A stretch of 64,000 nt of DNA from JALORV01 sp963769745 (GTDB taxonomy: Bacteria; Pseudomonadota; Gammaproteobacteria; Burkholderiales; Burkholderiaceae_F). The notes beneath the pieces were generated by a model that worked only from the letters and a program-made list of their open reading frames with translations, searched no databases and was not told where the DNA came from. This document shows, piece by piece, positions 49,736 to 58,658 of this stretch; the first letter of the stretch is position 1, and every line of letters starts with the position of its first letter. The DNA is taken from the NCBI GenBank assembly GCA_963769745.1, contig CAVYNB010000009.1, forward strand, positions 62,001-126,000, written 5' to 3'. Position numbers and translations under genes: made by a program.

Positions 49736-51844
49736 TCAGATCACGATGCGTGGGGCAAGCCTGGTCAGCAGCACATGCTGCGCCGAAACTGCATTCGCGC
49801 CCCGGCGTGGCGGGCGGTAGTCGCCGTCGCTCGTCAGCACCCACGCATCGCGCGTGTCTTCGAGATAGGGCTTCAGCCCCTCGTCGATCACGCGCCGCGC
49901 AAGCTTGGGTTCCAGCACCGGCCAGGCCACCTCGATGCGGCGGAACAGGTTTCGCCCCATCCAGTCGGCGCTCGACAGGTAGACCCGGGGTTTGCCGCCG
50001 TTGCGGAAGTAATAGATGCGATGGTGCTCGAGGAAGCGCCCGACGATCGAGCGCACCCGGATGTTCTCCGACAGGCCCTTGACGCCGGGGCGTAGCGCGC
50101 AGGCGCCGCGAACGATGAGGTCGACCTTCACTCCGGCCTGCGAAGCCGCATACAGTGCCAGGATCGTTGCCTCGTCGGTCAGCGCGTTCATCTTCGCAAT
50201 GACGCGCGCCGGCTTGCCTGACTTCGCAAACTCCACCTCCGCCGCGAGCGCCACCAGCAGGTTCCGATGCAGCGTGAACGGCGCCATCCACAGATGCTTC
50301 AGCCGTTCGACCTTGGTCAGGCTGGTGAGGTGCATGAACACCTTCTCGACGTCGTCGCAGATCTCGGGATTCGCTGTCAGCATCCCGAAGTCGGTGTACA
50401 GCTTGGTCGTGGTCGTGTGGTAGTTGCCGGTGCCCAGGTGCGCGTAGGGCACAAGCCGCTGCTTGCCGCGTACCTCCTCGCGGCGCATCACCAGCGTCAT
50501 CTTGCCGTGGGTTTTCAGCCCGACCACGCCGTAAACGACCTGTGCGCCGACAGCCTCGAGACGCTCGGCAAGATTGATGTTCGCCTCCTCGTCGAAGCGC
50601 GCCTTCAGCTCGACGATCACCGTGACTTCCTTGCCGCGACGCGCCGCTTCTTCGAGGATGTCGACCGGCACCGAGCTGATGCCGGTGCGGTACAGCGTCA
50701 TCCGGATCGCCACGACCTTGGCATCGACCGCCGCCTGGCGCAGGAATTCGATGACCGGCTCGAAACTCTCGAACGGGTGGTGCATCAGGATATCGCTGCG
50801 CCGGATCGCCTCGAACATGTCGGAGCCCGTCGCAAGTTTCGTCGGCCACGCCGGCGCGAACGGGGTCCAGCGCAGCGGTGGCTGTGTCACGTGATCGACC
50901 AGCTGGTTCAGGCGCACCAGGTTGACCGGACCGTCAACGCGGAACACCGCCTGCTCCGGCAACTGGAACTGTTCCTGCAGCAGCGCCTGCAGCGGCGGCG
51001 GACAGGTGGCCAGCACCTCGAGCCTCACCGCATTGCCGAAATGCCGCTGCGTCAGTTCCATGCGCATCGCCTGGCGCAGGTTGTGCACTTCGCGCTCGTC
51101 GACACTGAGGTCGGAGTCGCGTGTCACGCGGAACTGCGAAAAGCCGCCGATTTCGCGCCCGGGAAAGACGTCCTGCAAATGAGCCCGGATCACCGAGGAC
51201 AGCATGACAAACGCCTGCTTGCCCGGCACCAGCCGCGCCGGCAGGGGAATCACTCGCGGCAGCACGCGCGGCACCTTGAGGATCGCGATGGCCGAGGGAC
51301 GACCGAAGGCGTCCTTGCCTTCGAGCTGCAGGATGAAGTTCAGTGACTTGTTCAACACCTGCGGAAACGGGTGCGAGGGATCCAGACCGATCGGAGAGAG
51401 CAGCGGTCGCACCTCGCGCGTGAAGTACTCGCGCACCCAGGCTCGCTGCGATTCATCGCGCTGCGCGTGGTTCAGCACGACGATGTCCCGACGTTCGAGT
51501 GCAGGCATGATGGTCTGGTTGAAGAGCAGGTACTGCTCGTGCACCAGCAGGTGAGCCCGTTGCATGATCTCGGCGTAGGCAGTCGCCTGGGGCGTGGCGC
51601 CCCCGGTCTCGCGGATTTCCTCGCTCAGGTCGGAAATCCGCACTTCGAAGAATTCGTCGAGGTTGGACGAGACGATGCAGATGTAGCGCAGGCGCTCGGC
51701 CAGCGGCACCGAGGTGCGCGTTGCCATCGCCAGCACGCGTTCGTTGAACGCGAGCATCGACAGCTCCCGGTTCAGGAAGAGCTCGGGACTGGTCTGCAAT
51801 TCGAACTTTCGCCGGGGCCGCTTGCGCTTGTTGTGACCGACCAT
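49736..51844 (-). CDS. ppk1: polyphosphate kinase 1
   Basis: Synthesises inorganic polyphosphate from ATP. 702 aa, full length. Starts with the PPK N domain (LFLNRELSMLAFNERVLAMA), then ILMHHPFESFEPVIEFLRQAA, the autophosphorylated-histidine element LKTHGKMTLVMRRE, YAHLGTGNYHTTTTKLYTDFGMLTANPE, and C-terminal domains with RGACALRPGVKGLSENIRVRSIVGRFLEHHRIYYF. Downstream sixA is on the same strand; ppx is convergent with sixA, so synthesis and degradation genes are adjacent. Confidence 0.97.
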   Translation of the reverse strand: MVGHNKRKRPRRKFELQTSPELFLNRELSMLAFNERVLAMATRTSVPLAERLRYICIVSSNLDEFFEVRISDLSEEIRETGGATPQATAYAEIMQRAHLLVHEQYLLFNQTIMPALERRDIVVLNHAQRDESQRAWVREYFTREVRPLLSPIGLDPSHPFPQVLNKSLNFILQLEGKDAFGRPSAIAILKVPRVLPRVIPLPARLVPGKQAFVMLSSVIRAHLQDVFPGREIGGFSQFRVTRDSDLSVDEREVHNLRQAMRMELTQRHFGNAVRLEVLATCPPPLQALLQEQFQLPEQAVFRVDGPVNLVRLNQLVDHVTQPPLRWTPFAPAWPTKLATGSDMFEAIRRSDILMHHPFESFEPVIEFLRQAAVDAKVVAIRMTLYRTGISSVPVDILEEAARRGKEVTVIVELKARFDEEANINLAERLEAVGAQVVYGVVGLKTHGKMTLVMRREEVRGKQRLVPYAHLGTGNYHTTTTKLYTDFGMLTANPEICDDVEKVFMHLTSLTKVERLKHLWMAPFTLHRNLLVALAAEVEFAKSGKPARVIAKMNALTDEATILALYAASQAGVKVDLIVRGACALRPGVKGLSENIRVRSIVGRFLEHHRIYYFRNGGKPRVYLSSADWMGRNLFRRIEVAWPVLEPKLARRVIDEGLKPYLEDTRDAWVLTSDGDYRPPRRGANAVSAQHVLLTRLAPRIVI

Positions 51845-51952
51845 AGTGATTCGCGATGACGCTTCGATGACAACCGTACAATCGCCGGGATGGCCAGGAG
51901 CGCCGGGTTCGAATCATTCTAAGCGGCGCTGCCACGCCTGATACTCCGCCGT

Positions 51953-52633
51953 ATGGATGCAATTCCGACACCTGCCGCGCCGCTGATCGTCTTCGACCGC
52001 GTCGGCAAGCGCTACGGCGACAGGATGGTCATCGACGAGCTGAGCTTCACGATCGCACGCAACGAGTTCGTGCTGCTCTCGGGCCCCTCCGGCGCCGGTA
52101 AGTCGACCGTGATCCGGCTCATCGCCGCACTCGAACTACCGTCGGCCGGCATCATCCGCGTAGCCGGCGAGTCGCTGACGCAGATGAAGCGCCGTGCCCT
52201 GCCGCACCTGCGCCGGTCGATCGGCATCGTGCTGCAGGACCTGATGCTGCTCGACGATCGGACCGTACTGCAGAACGTCGCCCTGCCCGTTGTCGCGGCC
52301 GGATTCCCCTGGGCCGAAGCGAGAACCCGCGCGGCCGCGGCGCTGCAGCGAGTCGGGCTGGACGAGGACGCGGGTCGGGCGCGGCCGCGCGAACTGTCGG
52401 GCGGCGCGCAGCAGCGCGCGGCTTTGGCACGCGCTCTGGTGAACCGGCCTGCGCTGCTGCTCGTCGATGAACCCACCGCGCATCTCGACCGCACCGCCGC
52501 AGCCGAGGTGATGAGGCTGCTGGAGCAGTTCGTGATCGCCGGAGTGACGGTGGTCATGGCCACGCACGGCGAGACGGCCTCGGTGCCTGCGCGCGCGCGC
52601 GTCATTGGGCTCGACGTGGTGGCATCCGCATGA
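51953..52633 (+). CDS. ftsE: cell division ATP-binding protein FtsE
   Basis: ATPase partner of FtsX, controls peptidoglycan hydrolases at the septum. 226 aa: VFDRVGKRYGDRMVIDELSFTI, Walker A GPSGAGKST, Q-loop, signature ELSGGAQQRAALARAL, Walker B LLLVDEPTAHLD. The signature has Ala where FtsE proteins usually have Glu (LSGGEQQR). ATGA overlap with ftsX. 108 bases separate it from the divergent ppk1. Confidence 0.93.
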   Translation: MDAIPTPAAPLIVFDRVGKRYGDRMVIDELSFTIARNEFVLLSGPSGAGKSTVIRLIAALELPSAGIIRVAGESLTQMKRRALPHLRRSIGIVLQDLMLLDDRTVLQNVALPVVAAGFPWAEARTRAAAALQRVGLDEDAGRARPRELSGGAQQRAALARALVNRPALLLVDEPTAHLDRTAAAEVMRLLEQFVIAGVTVVMATHGETASVPARARVIGLDVVASA

Positions 52634-53535
52634 GTTCCCTGGCCGAGCGCGCCTTTGCACTGCGGCGCACGGCCGCCATTGCCGGCGCCCGTCCGGGCAC
52701 CTTCCTGCTCAACATCCTGCTCTGCGCCACGGGACTGGCCATTCCCCTGTTCATTGCCGCCTTGCTGCATGCGGCGACTCCGTGGGCCCAGCGCATCTCC
52801 GCCGGCCCCGAGATCAGCGTCTTCGTCACGATCGGCACTGCGCGAGCCGACCTTGATGCGCTGAAGGGAAAGCTCGCGGCCATCGAGGGCGTGGCCGAGG
52901 TGCGCCTGATTCCGCGCGACCAGGCTCTCGCGGAACTGAGCCGGCGCGCCGGGCTGGCCGGCGCGGCCGACACGCGCTCGAATCCGCTGCCCGATGTCCT
53001 GGTGGCCCGCTTCGGCATCACCACCCAGCCAAGTGTGGTCGAACGCGCTGGCACCGCCGTCAAGGGCTGGGCCGGCGTCGATGCGGTCCAGTCGGACATC
53101 GAGTGGCACCGTCGGCTGGCCGCGATCGGCCGGGCGCTGGTCGCGGTGCTGACCGCCGTTGGCGCATTAGTCCTCATCCTGATCATTCTCGTGCTGGTGA
53201 CGGCGGCGCAGTCACAGGTCCGATTGCGGCACGACGAGACGGCCGTGCTGCAACTGGTGGGGGCGCGGCCGTCGTTCATTGTTCGTCCCTTTGCCTATGC
53301 CAGTGCGTTGACCCTGGGACTGGGCGCGATGCTGTCGCTGGCGCTTGCGGTCCTGGCAATTCGGCTGATCGAGCCTCGCGTTGCAGCCCTCGCGGCCATC
53401 TTTGGGCAATCTCTCGACTGGCCGAGCCTTCCTCTGGGGTTTGCTGTTGTGTTCGTTGCGGCCGCGGCCGTCGTGGGCTGGGCCGCGGGATGGGTCGGAG
53501 CCAGCCATGCCGCACAACGGTCAGATCCGATGTAA
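52630..53535 (+). CDS. ftsX: cell division protein FtsX
   Basis: Membrane partner of FtsE, 301 aa. First membrane segment near residues 30-55 (FLLNILLCATGLAIPLFIAALLHAAT), a periplasmic domain (to about 175), then three more segments (VLTAVGALVLILIILVLVTAA, ALTLGLGAMLSLALAVLAIRLIE, PLGFAVVFVAAAAVVGWAAGWVG). Typical four-helix topology. ATG 52630 overlaps the ftsE stop. Confidence 0.93.
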   Translation: MSSLAERAFALRRTAAIAGARPGTFLLNILLCATGLAIPLFIAALLHAATPWAQRISAGPEISVFVTIGTARADLDALKGKLAAIEGVAEVRLIPRDQALAELSRRAGLAGAADTRSNPLPDVLVARFGITTQPSVVERAGTAVKGWAGVDAVQSDIEWHRRLAAIGRALVAVLTAVGALVLILIILVLVTAAQSQVRLRHDETAVLQLVGARPSFIVRPFAYASALTLGLGAMLSLALAVLAIRLIEPRVAALAAIFGQSLDWPSLPLGFAVVFVAAAAVVGWAAGWVGASHAAQRSDPM

Positions 53536-53595
53536 GCGACTGCTCACACTCTTCTAGTACCAGTCAGCGCTGTATCCTGATCAAATCAATCGGGA

Positions 53596-53625
53596 TTGAA
53601 CCTTTGCTCAAACTGCCCTTCTAAA
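53596..53625 (+). promoter_or_regulatory. candidate sigma-70 promoter of rpoH
   Basis: TTGAAC (53596-53601) and TCTAAA (53620-53625) with an 18-base spacer. The CIRCE operator begins 4 bases downstream, over the expected start of transcription. Confidence 0.5.
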
Positions 53626-53628
53626 TCG

Positions 53629-53655
53629 TTAGCACTCTTCAAGTTGGAGTGCTAG
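53629..53655 (+). promoter_or_regulatory. CIRCE operator (HrcA binding site) upstream of rpoH
   Basis: TTAGCACTC-N9-GAGTGCTAG. The consensus is TTAGCACTC-N9-GAGTGCTAA, so 17 of 18 positions match and the spacer is exact. It is centred 38 bases before the rpoH start, in the leader, so HrcA should repress rpoH. Confidence 0.93.
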
Positions 53656-53679
53656 GATTTACTCGAAAGGAGTGCTTGA

Positions 53680-54597
<918 letters not shown>

Positions 54598-54683
54598 CAA
54601 CGGATTGCGGCCGGGTCGGCCGAAAACGATGTAGCAGGATCCGCCTCCGCTCCTCCCCCCTCTCCTCCGACGAGGCGGATGAT

Positions 54684-54712
54684 GGCCCCAGCCAATGCTG
54701 GGGCCTTTTTTT
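54684..54712 (+). terminator. intrinsic terminator after rpoH
   Basis: GGCCCCAGC-CAAT-GCTGGGGCC followed by TTTTTTT: 9-bp perfect stem. A second perfect 9-bp pair ATCCGCCTC / GAGGCGGAT lies just upstream (in 54635-54681). Confidence 0.93.
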
Positions 54713-54735
54713 GTCCGACCCCGGATAATTGTGCG

Positions 54736-55281
54736 ATGGAGTTTCTGACCATCGATGCGCCTCCACTGCTGGCCGGCTCGGGGCCTTCGCTGCGACCGGT
54801 CGCACGGCGCCTGGCCCATGCATCCGGGACTCCATCGGCGCAGCTCACGGACCGCGCACGCGCGGTCGAGGTTGCCGATCCGATGGTTGGCCGCGTGCAG
54901 TCGGGCGGCGCGTGGACCGATGCGGATGTCCACGCCCGGATCACCGAGCTGATCGAGCCTGCGCTGCGGCACGCGCTGCGCCACGGATTCGAGTGGTATG
55001 TGTGCCGCGGTGCGTTCTTTCACACCGATGCGCACTACGCCAATGTCCTGTTCGGCATCTGGTACGTCGTCGGCCCGCCGGTTGATCTCGTGTTTCCGCG
55101 CATCGGACGGCGTTTGGCCGTGCACCCGGGTTCACTGGCGATCTTCGACCCGTTCGAAGTGCATGGCGTTCTGCGCCCGGGCGCGTCCGAGTACCGCGCG
55201 GCGGATTATCTTGATTGCGCGCCGAGCGTGTTCGTTGGATTCGAGCTCGAACTCGACGACGCGGTGGCTTCGCCGCTTTGA
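54736..55281 (+). CDS. uncharacterised protein with HxD...H-x10-R pattern (2OG-Fe(II) oxygenase-like)
   Basis: 181 aa, no signal or membrane segment. I do not recognise a named family. Residues 94-155 carry H96-T-D98, a distal H143 (DPFEVHGV) and R154, i.e. HxD...H-x10-R, which is the metal triad and 2-oxoglutarate-binding Arg spacing of Fe(II)/2OG dioxygenases. The surrounding strands (NVLFGIWYVVGPPVDLVFP, RLAVHPGSLAIFDPF) look like a double-stranded beta helix. ATG 54736 lies 24 bases after the rpoH terminator; the frame is open up to 54679 across the terminator, so the later start is right. Substrate unknown. Confidence 0.6.
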   Translation: MEFLTIDAPPLLAGSGPSLRPVARRLAHASGTPSAQLTDRARAVEVADPMVGRVQSGGAWTDADVHARITELIEPALRHALRHGFEWYVCRGAFFHTDAHYANVLFGIWYVVGPPVDLVFPRIGRRLAVHPGSLAIFDPFEVHGVLRPGASEYRAADYLDCAPSVFVGFELELDDAVASPL

Positions 55282-55373
55282 CGTCACCGGCACACGCGGC
55301 CGATGCGCGGCTCATCTCCAGCGCCACGCGCGTCGTCGCAGCTACCGGCGCATTCGAGTGAGCGGTGAACCGC

Positions 55374-55964
55374 CTAAAGGAGCTGCCGCAGGTCAGCCGT
55401 GATGTCGTCGACACTCGCGCCGTGGCGGATGAACAGGCGCACGCGGCCTTCCTTGTCGAAGACATAGGCGCCCGCGGTATGGTCCATCGTGTAGGACGTG
55501 GCCGTCTTGCCAGGCACCTTCTGGTAGAAGACCTTGAACTCCTTGGCGGTCATCGCCGTCTCTTCGGCGGTGCCGTACAGCCCGATGAAGCTCGGATCGA
55601 AGCCGGGCACGTACTCCGAAAGCAGGGCTGCGGTGTCGCGTTCGGGATCGATCGTGATGAACACGACCTGCAGACGGTCGCCGTCAGCCCCCAGACGCTT
55701 CCTGACTTCAGCCAGGTCCGACAATGTGGTCGGACAGACATCGGGGCACTGAGTGAAGCCGAAGAACACCACCACGACCTTGCCGCGGAAGTCCGCCAGC
55801 GTACGCCGGCCCCCACCGGCGGCGTTGAGCGAAAAACTGTGCGCGTAGTTAGCGCCCGTGATGTCGACCGCCTTGAAGGTCGGCGGCGAGCAGGCGGCGA
55901 GCGCGAACGCCCAGATGGCACCGACGAAGACCGCGAGCCAGCGCGGCAGGTCAGTCATCTGCAT
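55374..55964 (-). CDS. sco: SCO1/SenC family copper chaperone
   Basis: Delivers copper to the CuA site of cytochrome oxidase. 196 aa lipoprotein: signal with lipobox FALAACSP, then a thioredoxin-like fold with the copper ligands C-P-D-V-C (FFGFTQCPDVCPTTLSDL) and the distal His in TMDHTAGAYVF. Last gene of the minus-strand oxidase assembly set. Confidence 0.95.
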   Translation of the reverse strand: MQMTDLPRWLAVFVGAIWAFALAACSPPTFKAVDITGANYAHSFSLNAAGGGRRTLADFRGKVVVVFFGFTQCPDVCPTTLSDLAEVRKRLGADGDRLQVVFITIDPERDTAALLSEYVPGFDPSFIGLYGTAEETAMTAKEFKVFYQKVPGKTATSYTMDHTAGAYVFDKEGRVRLFIRHGASVDDITADLRQLL

Positions 55965-55985
55965 CGGAATCGTGCGCGGCCGAAC

Positions 55986-56882
55986 TCAGACGTAGTGATC
56001 GACCAGCAGTGCCGCGAAGAGCGCTGCCAGGTACACGATCGAGTAATTGAAGGTGGCCCGCGCCACGGCGGCATTCGGAGAACGGAAGAGCCTCCATGCG
56101 TAGGCCACGAACACCGCCCCGAGTGCGAGCGCAGACACCAGGTAAAGCAGTCCAGACATCTGCACTGCATAGGGCAGCAGCGTCGTGGCCACCAGCCCGA
56201 TTGTGTACAGCAGGATATGAAGACGGGTCAGCGGCTCGCCATGCGTGACCGGCAGCATCGGCCAGCCGGCCTTGCGGTAGTCATCGATCCGATACAGGGC
56301 CAACGCCCAGAAGTGCGGCGGCGTCCAGACGAAGATGATCAACGCGAGCAGCCAGGCCTCCGGCGGCGCGCTGTCCGTGACTGCGGCCCAGCCAAGCACC
56401 GGCGGCATCGCGCCACTCATACCGCCAATCACGATGTTCTGCGGCGTATACGGCTTGAGCAGCACCGTGTAGACGACCGCATAGCCAACAAAGGTTGCAA
56501 AGGTGAGCCACATGGTCAGTGGATTGACCTGCGTATGCAGGACCCACATGCCGGCGCCACCGATCACGCCTGAGAAGGCCAGCGCCTGCAGCGGCGTCAG
56601 GTCGCCATGCGGCAGCGGACGCATCCGCGTGCGCGCCATCTTCGCGTCGATGTGCCGCTCGATCAGCGAATTCACCGCAAAGGCGGCGCCCGCCAGCAGC
56701 CAGATTCCCAGAGTGGCCATGGCCACGGTCCTGACCGATGGCAGTTCCGATGTGGCCAGGAACATGCCGATGACGGCGCAGAAAATGGCAAGCTGGGTCA
56801 CGCGCGGCTTGGTCAGCGCCCAGTACTGGGAAGCGATGTGGCCCAGTGAACGCTGGGTGGCGAGAATCTGGCCGCGCATCAT
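55986..56882 (-). CDS. ctaB: protoheme IX farnesyltransferase (heme O synthase)
   Basis: UbiA-family prenyltransferase that makes heme O. 298 aa from ATG 56882 (ATG 56879 next): YWALTKPRVTQLAIFCAVIGMF, the Asp-rich prenyl-PP site NSLIERHIDAKMARTRMRPLP, and the second site EAWLLALIIFVWTPPHFWALALYRIDDYRKAGWPMLP. About nine membrane segments. The ORF is open upstream to 57083, which is inside ctaA and not used. Confidence 0.96.
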   Translation of the reverse strand: MMRGQILATQRSLGHIASQYWALTKPRVTQLAIFCAVIGMFLATSELPSVRTVAMATLGIWLLAGAAFAVNSLIERHIDAKMARTRMRPLPHGDLTPLQALAFSGVIGGAGMWVLHTQVNPLTMWLTFATFVGYAVVYTVLLKPYTPQNIVIGGMSGAMPPVLGWAAVTDSAPPEAWLLALIIFVWTPPHFWALALYRIDDYRKAGWPMLPVTHGEPLTRLHILLYTIGLVATTLLPYAVQMSGLLYLVSALALGAVFVAYAWRLFRSPNAAVARATFNYSIVYLAALFAALLVDHYV

Positions 56883-56913
56883 GGTCAGGTGCTGTTGACT
56901 CGGGTCGGGAATC

Positions 56914-57993
56914 TTACCGTCCACCCGCACGCGCCGCACGAACATTCGCGACCACCAGCAGCGCCACCAGCATTGCTGCACCGCCGCTGTGGAGAACGGC
57001 CGCCAGCAGGGGCCACTCGAGAACGATGTTCGAGAGTCCGGTGGCGAGCTGCAGCAGCAGGATCGCCAGCAGCGCGCGCGCAACGCGTGCCAGACCGACG
57101 AGCGACCACGCGCGCCAGATCAGGCCGGCGACGACTCCGACAACGACCAGTGCAAAGGCCCGATGCACCCAGTGGATCGCGACCAGCGCCTGGAATGGAA
57201 TGACTTCTCCGTCCCCGGTCATCCCGAGCGCGCGCCACAGCGTGAATCCGTGCTCGAAGTCCATCGGTGGAATCCAGGCGCCCTGGCAACGCGGAAAATC
57301 GGTGCAGGCGAGGACCGCGTAGTTGCTGCTGACCCAGCCGCCGAGCGCGATCTGCATGACCACCACCGCCAGGGCCGCGGCAGCCAGGAGCCGCAGGCGG
57401 CGCGCCGCGGGCGCGACCGGACGATCGGGGCTTTCGCGCAGTGCGACCCAGACCAGCAGTGCGAGCAATGCAACACCGCCGAGCAGATGAGCGGTGACGA
57501 TGACCGGCTGCAGCTTCATCGTCACCGTCAGGGCCCCGAACGCTCCCTGCACGCAGACCCAAACGAGCGCCGCGGTCGCCAGCCACGGCGACGGCGCCGT
57601 GGCGTCGGTGCGGAAGCGGCGCCATGCCTGAACCGCAAGAATGATGATCAGCAGCCCGATTCCCATCGCAAAGTAGCGATGCAGCATCTCGATCCAGGCC
57701 TTGGTCATCGTGACCGGGCCTGTCGGTTGCGCCGATTCGGCAGCACGAATCGGTTCACCGGCTGACAGCGGGTTGGAGTGGCCGTAGCAGCCCGGCCAGT
57801 CCGGGCAGCCGAGACCCGAGTCCGTCAGGCGCGTGAAGCTGCCGAACATGATGAGGTCGAGCGTCAGAAAGGCGGTGACCCAGGCCAGCTTGCGGAACTT
57901 GGCCGGGTCGCGCGACAACGCGACATAAGCCAACGGAATGGCCGCGACGGCGATGCCCTTTGCTGCCAGCCAGGCCAACGCAGCGGGGTCCAT
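56914..57993 (-). CDS. ctaA: heme A synthase (COX15/CtaA)
   Basis: Oxidises the C8 methyl of heme O to formyl. 359 aa with about eight membrane segments. Conserved elements: FGSFTRLTDSGLGCPDWPGCYGH, EMLHRYFAMGIG, TAHLLGGVALLALL, FPRCQGAWIPPMDFEHGFT and the final IHWVHRAFALVVVG, giving the heme histidines. ATG 57993 overlaps the preceding stop by one base. Confidence 0.96.
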   Translation of the reverse strand: MDPAALAWLAAKGIAVAAIPLAYVALSRDPAKFRKLAWVTAFLTLDLIMFGSFTRLTDSGLGCPDWPGCYGHSNPLSAGEPIRAAESAQPTGPVTMTKAWIEMLHRYFAMGIGLLIIILAVQAWRRFRTDATAPSPWLATAALVWVCVQGAFGALTVTMKLQPVIVTAHLLGGVALLALLVWVALRESPDRPVAPAARRLRLLAAAALAVVVMQIALGGWVSSNYAVLACTDFPRCQGAWIPPMDFEHGFTLWRALGMTGDGEVIPFQALVAIHWVHRAFALVVVGVVAGLIWRAWSLVGLARVARALLAILLLQLATGLSNIVLEWPLLAAVLHSGGAAMLVALLVVANVRAARAGGR

Positions 57994-58658
57994 CAGTCCT
58001 TGCGCTCGATACGTACCCAGTGGCTCGATGCGGTCAGCAGCCGCGCCAGATCCTTCTTCACCCGCTGCGGCTCCGGGTCCTGCGGCCAGCGCAGCATCAG
58101 GTTTCCCATCGGATCGATGAGCCAGACATGGCCCTCGGGACTTGAACCATCGCTGGCCAGAAATGCATGCGCATCCGCAGCGCGCACGCGCACGAAGTGC
58201 GTTCCCTCGTACTCGCGCATCAAAACGGTCGAGAGCGGCGCCTCGTCGGTGATGAGCCAGAGGCGTTCGACGCGGTCGCGCTCCTTGCCGGTCATCAGCC
58301 GCTGCTGGCGCATCTGCAGCAACGCAGCGGCGCAGGGCTCACCGCAATCACCGCCGGCCGCGGCCACGAGCACCCACTTGCCGGCCAGGCTGTCCAGCGC
58401 GAACGGCCGGCCATCGAGCGTCGTCAGCGCCATCGGCGGAGGGGGCCGCGGCGTCAGCAGCGTGCCGTAGTTCGTGCGCCCGCTCGGCGGGAACACATAG
58501 AACGCAAGATACGAAGCGACCACCGGCGCGACACAGACAGCGATCACGGCGTACAGGATGCGGTAGCGCTTCCAGTGCCCGGCCGGTGCGCCGGATGCGA
58601 CTGCCGACGACTGCGGGTTCAGCTGCGGCTTCGGGTTCATCTGCGGCTGCGAGGTCAT
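57993..58658 (-). CDS. membrane-anchored Sco/thioredoxin-like orphan of the oxidase cluster
   Basis: 221 aa. N-terminal Gln/Asn/Pro-rich cytosolic tail, one membrane segment at about 33-57 (RILYAVIAVCVAPVVASYLAFYVF), then a periplasmic domain with GKWVLVAAAGGDCGEPCAAALLQMRQQRLM and LWLITDEAP, and end HVWLIDPMGNLMLRWPQDPEPQRVKKDLARLL. The C-x3-C (CGEPC) and the fold order are reminiscent of Sco. ATG 58658 overlaps the SURF1 stop (ATGA). A role in oxidase assembly is inferred from position; I know it as a conserved companion without defined activity. Confidence 0.8.
   Translation of the reverse strand: MTSQPQMNPKPQLNPQSSAVASGAPAGHWKRYRILYAVIAVCVAPVVASYLAFYVFPPSGRTNYGTLLTPRPPPPMALTTLDGRPFALDSLAGKWVLVAAAGGDCGEPCAAALLQMRQQRLMTGKERDRVERLWLITDEAPLSTVLMREYEGTHFVRVRAADAHAFLASDGSSPEGHVWLIDPMGNLMLRWPQDPEPQRVKKDLARLLTASSHWVRIERKD

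Noticed and set aside
51900..51935. GGGTTCGAATC at about 51906, like a tRNA T-arm
   Set aside because: No complementary acceptor, D or anticodon arms around it.
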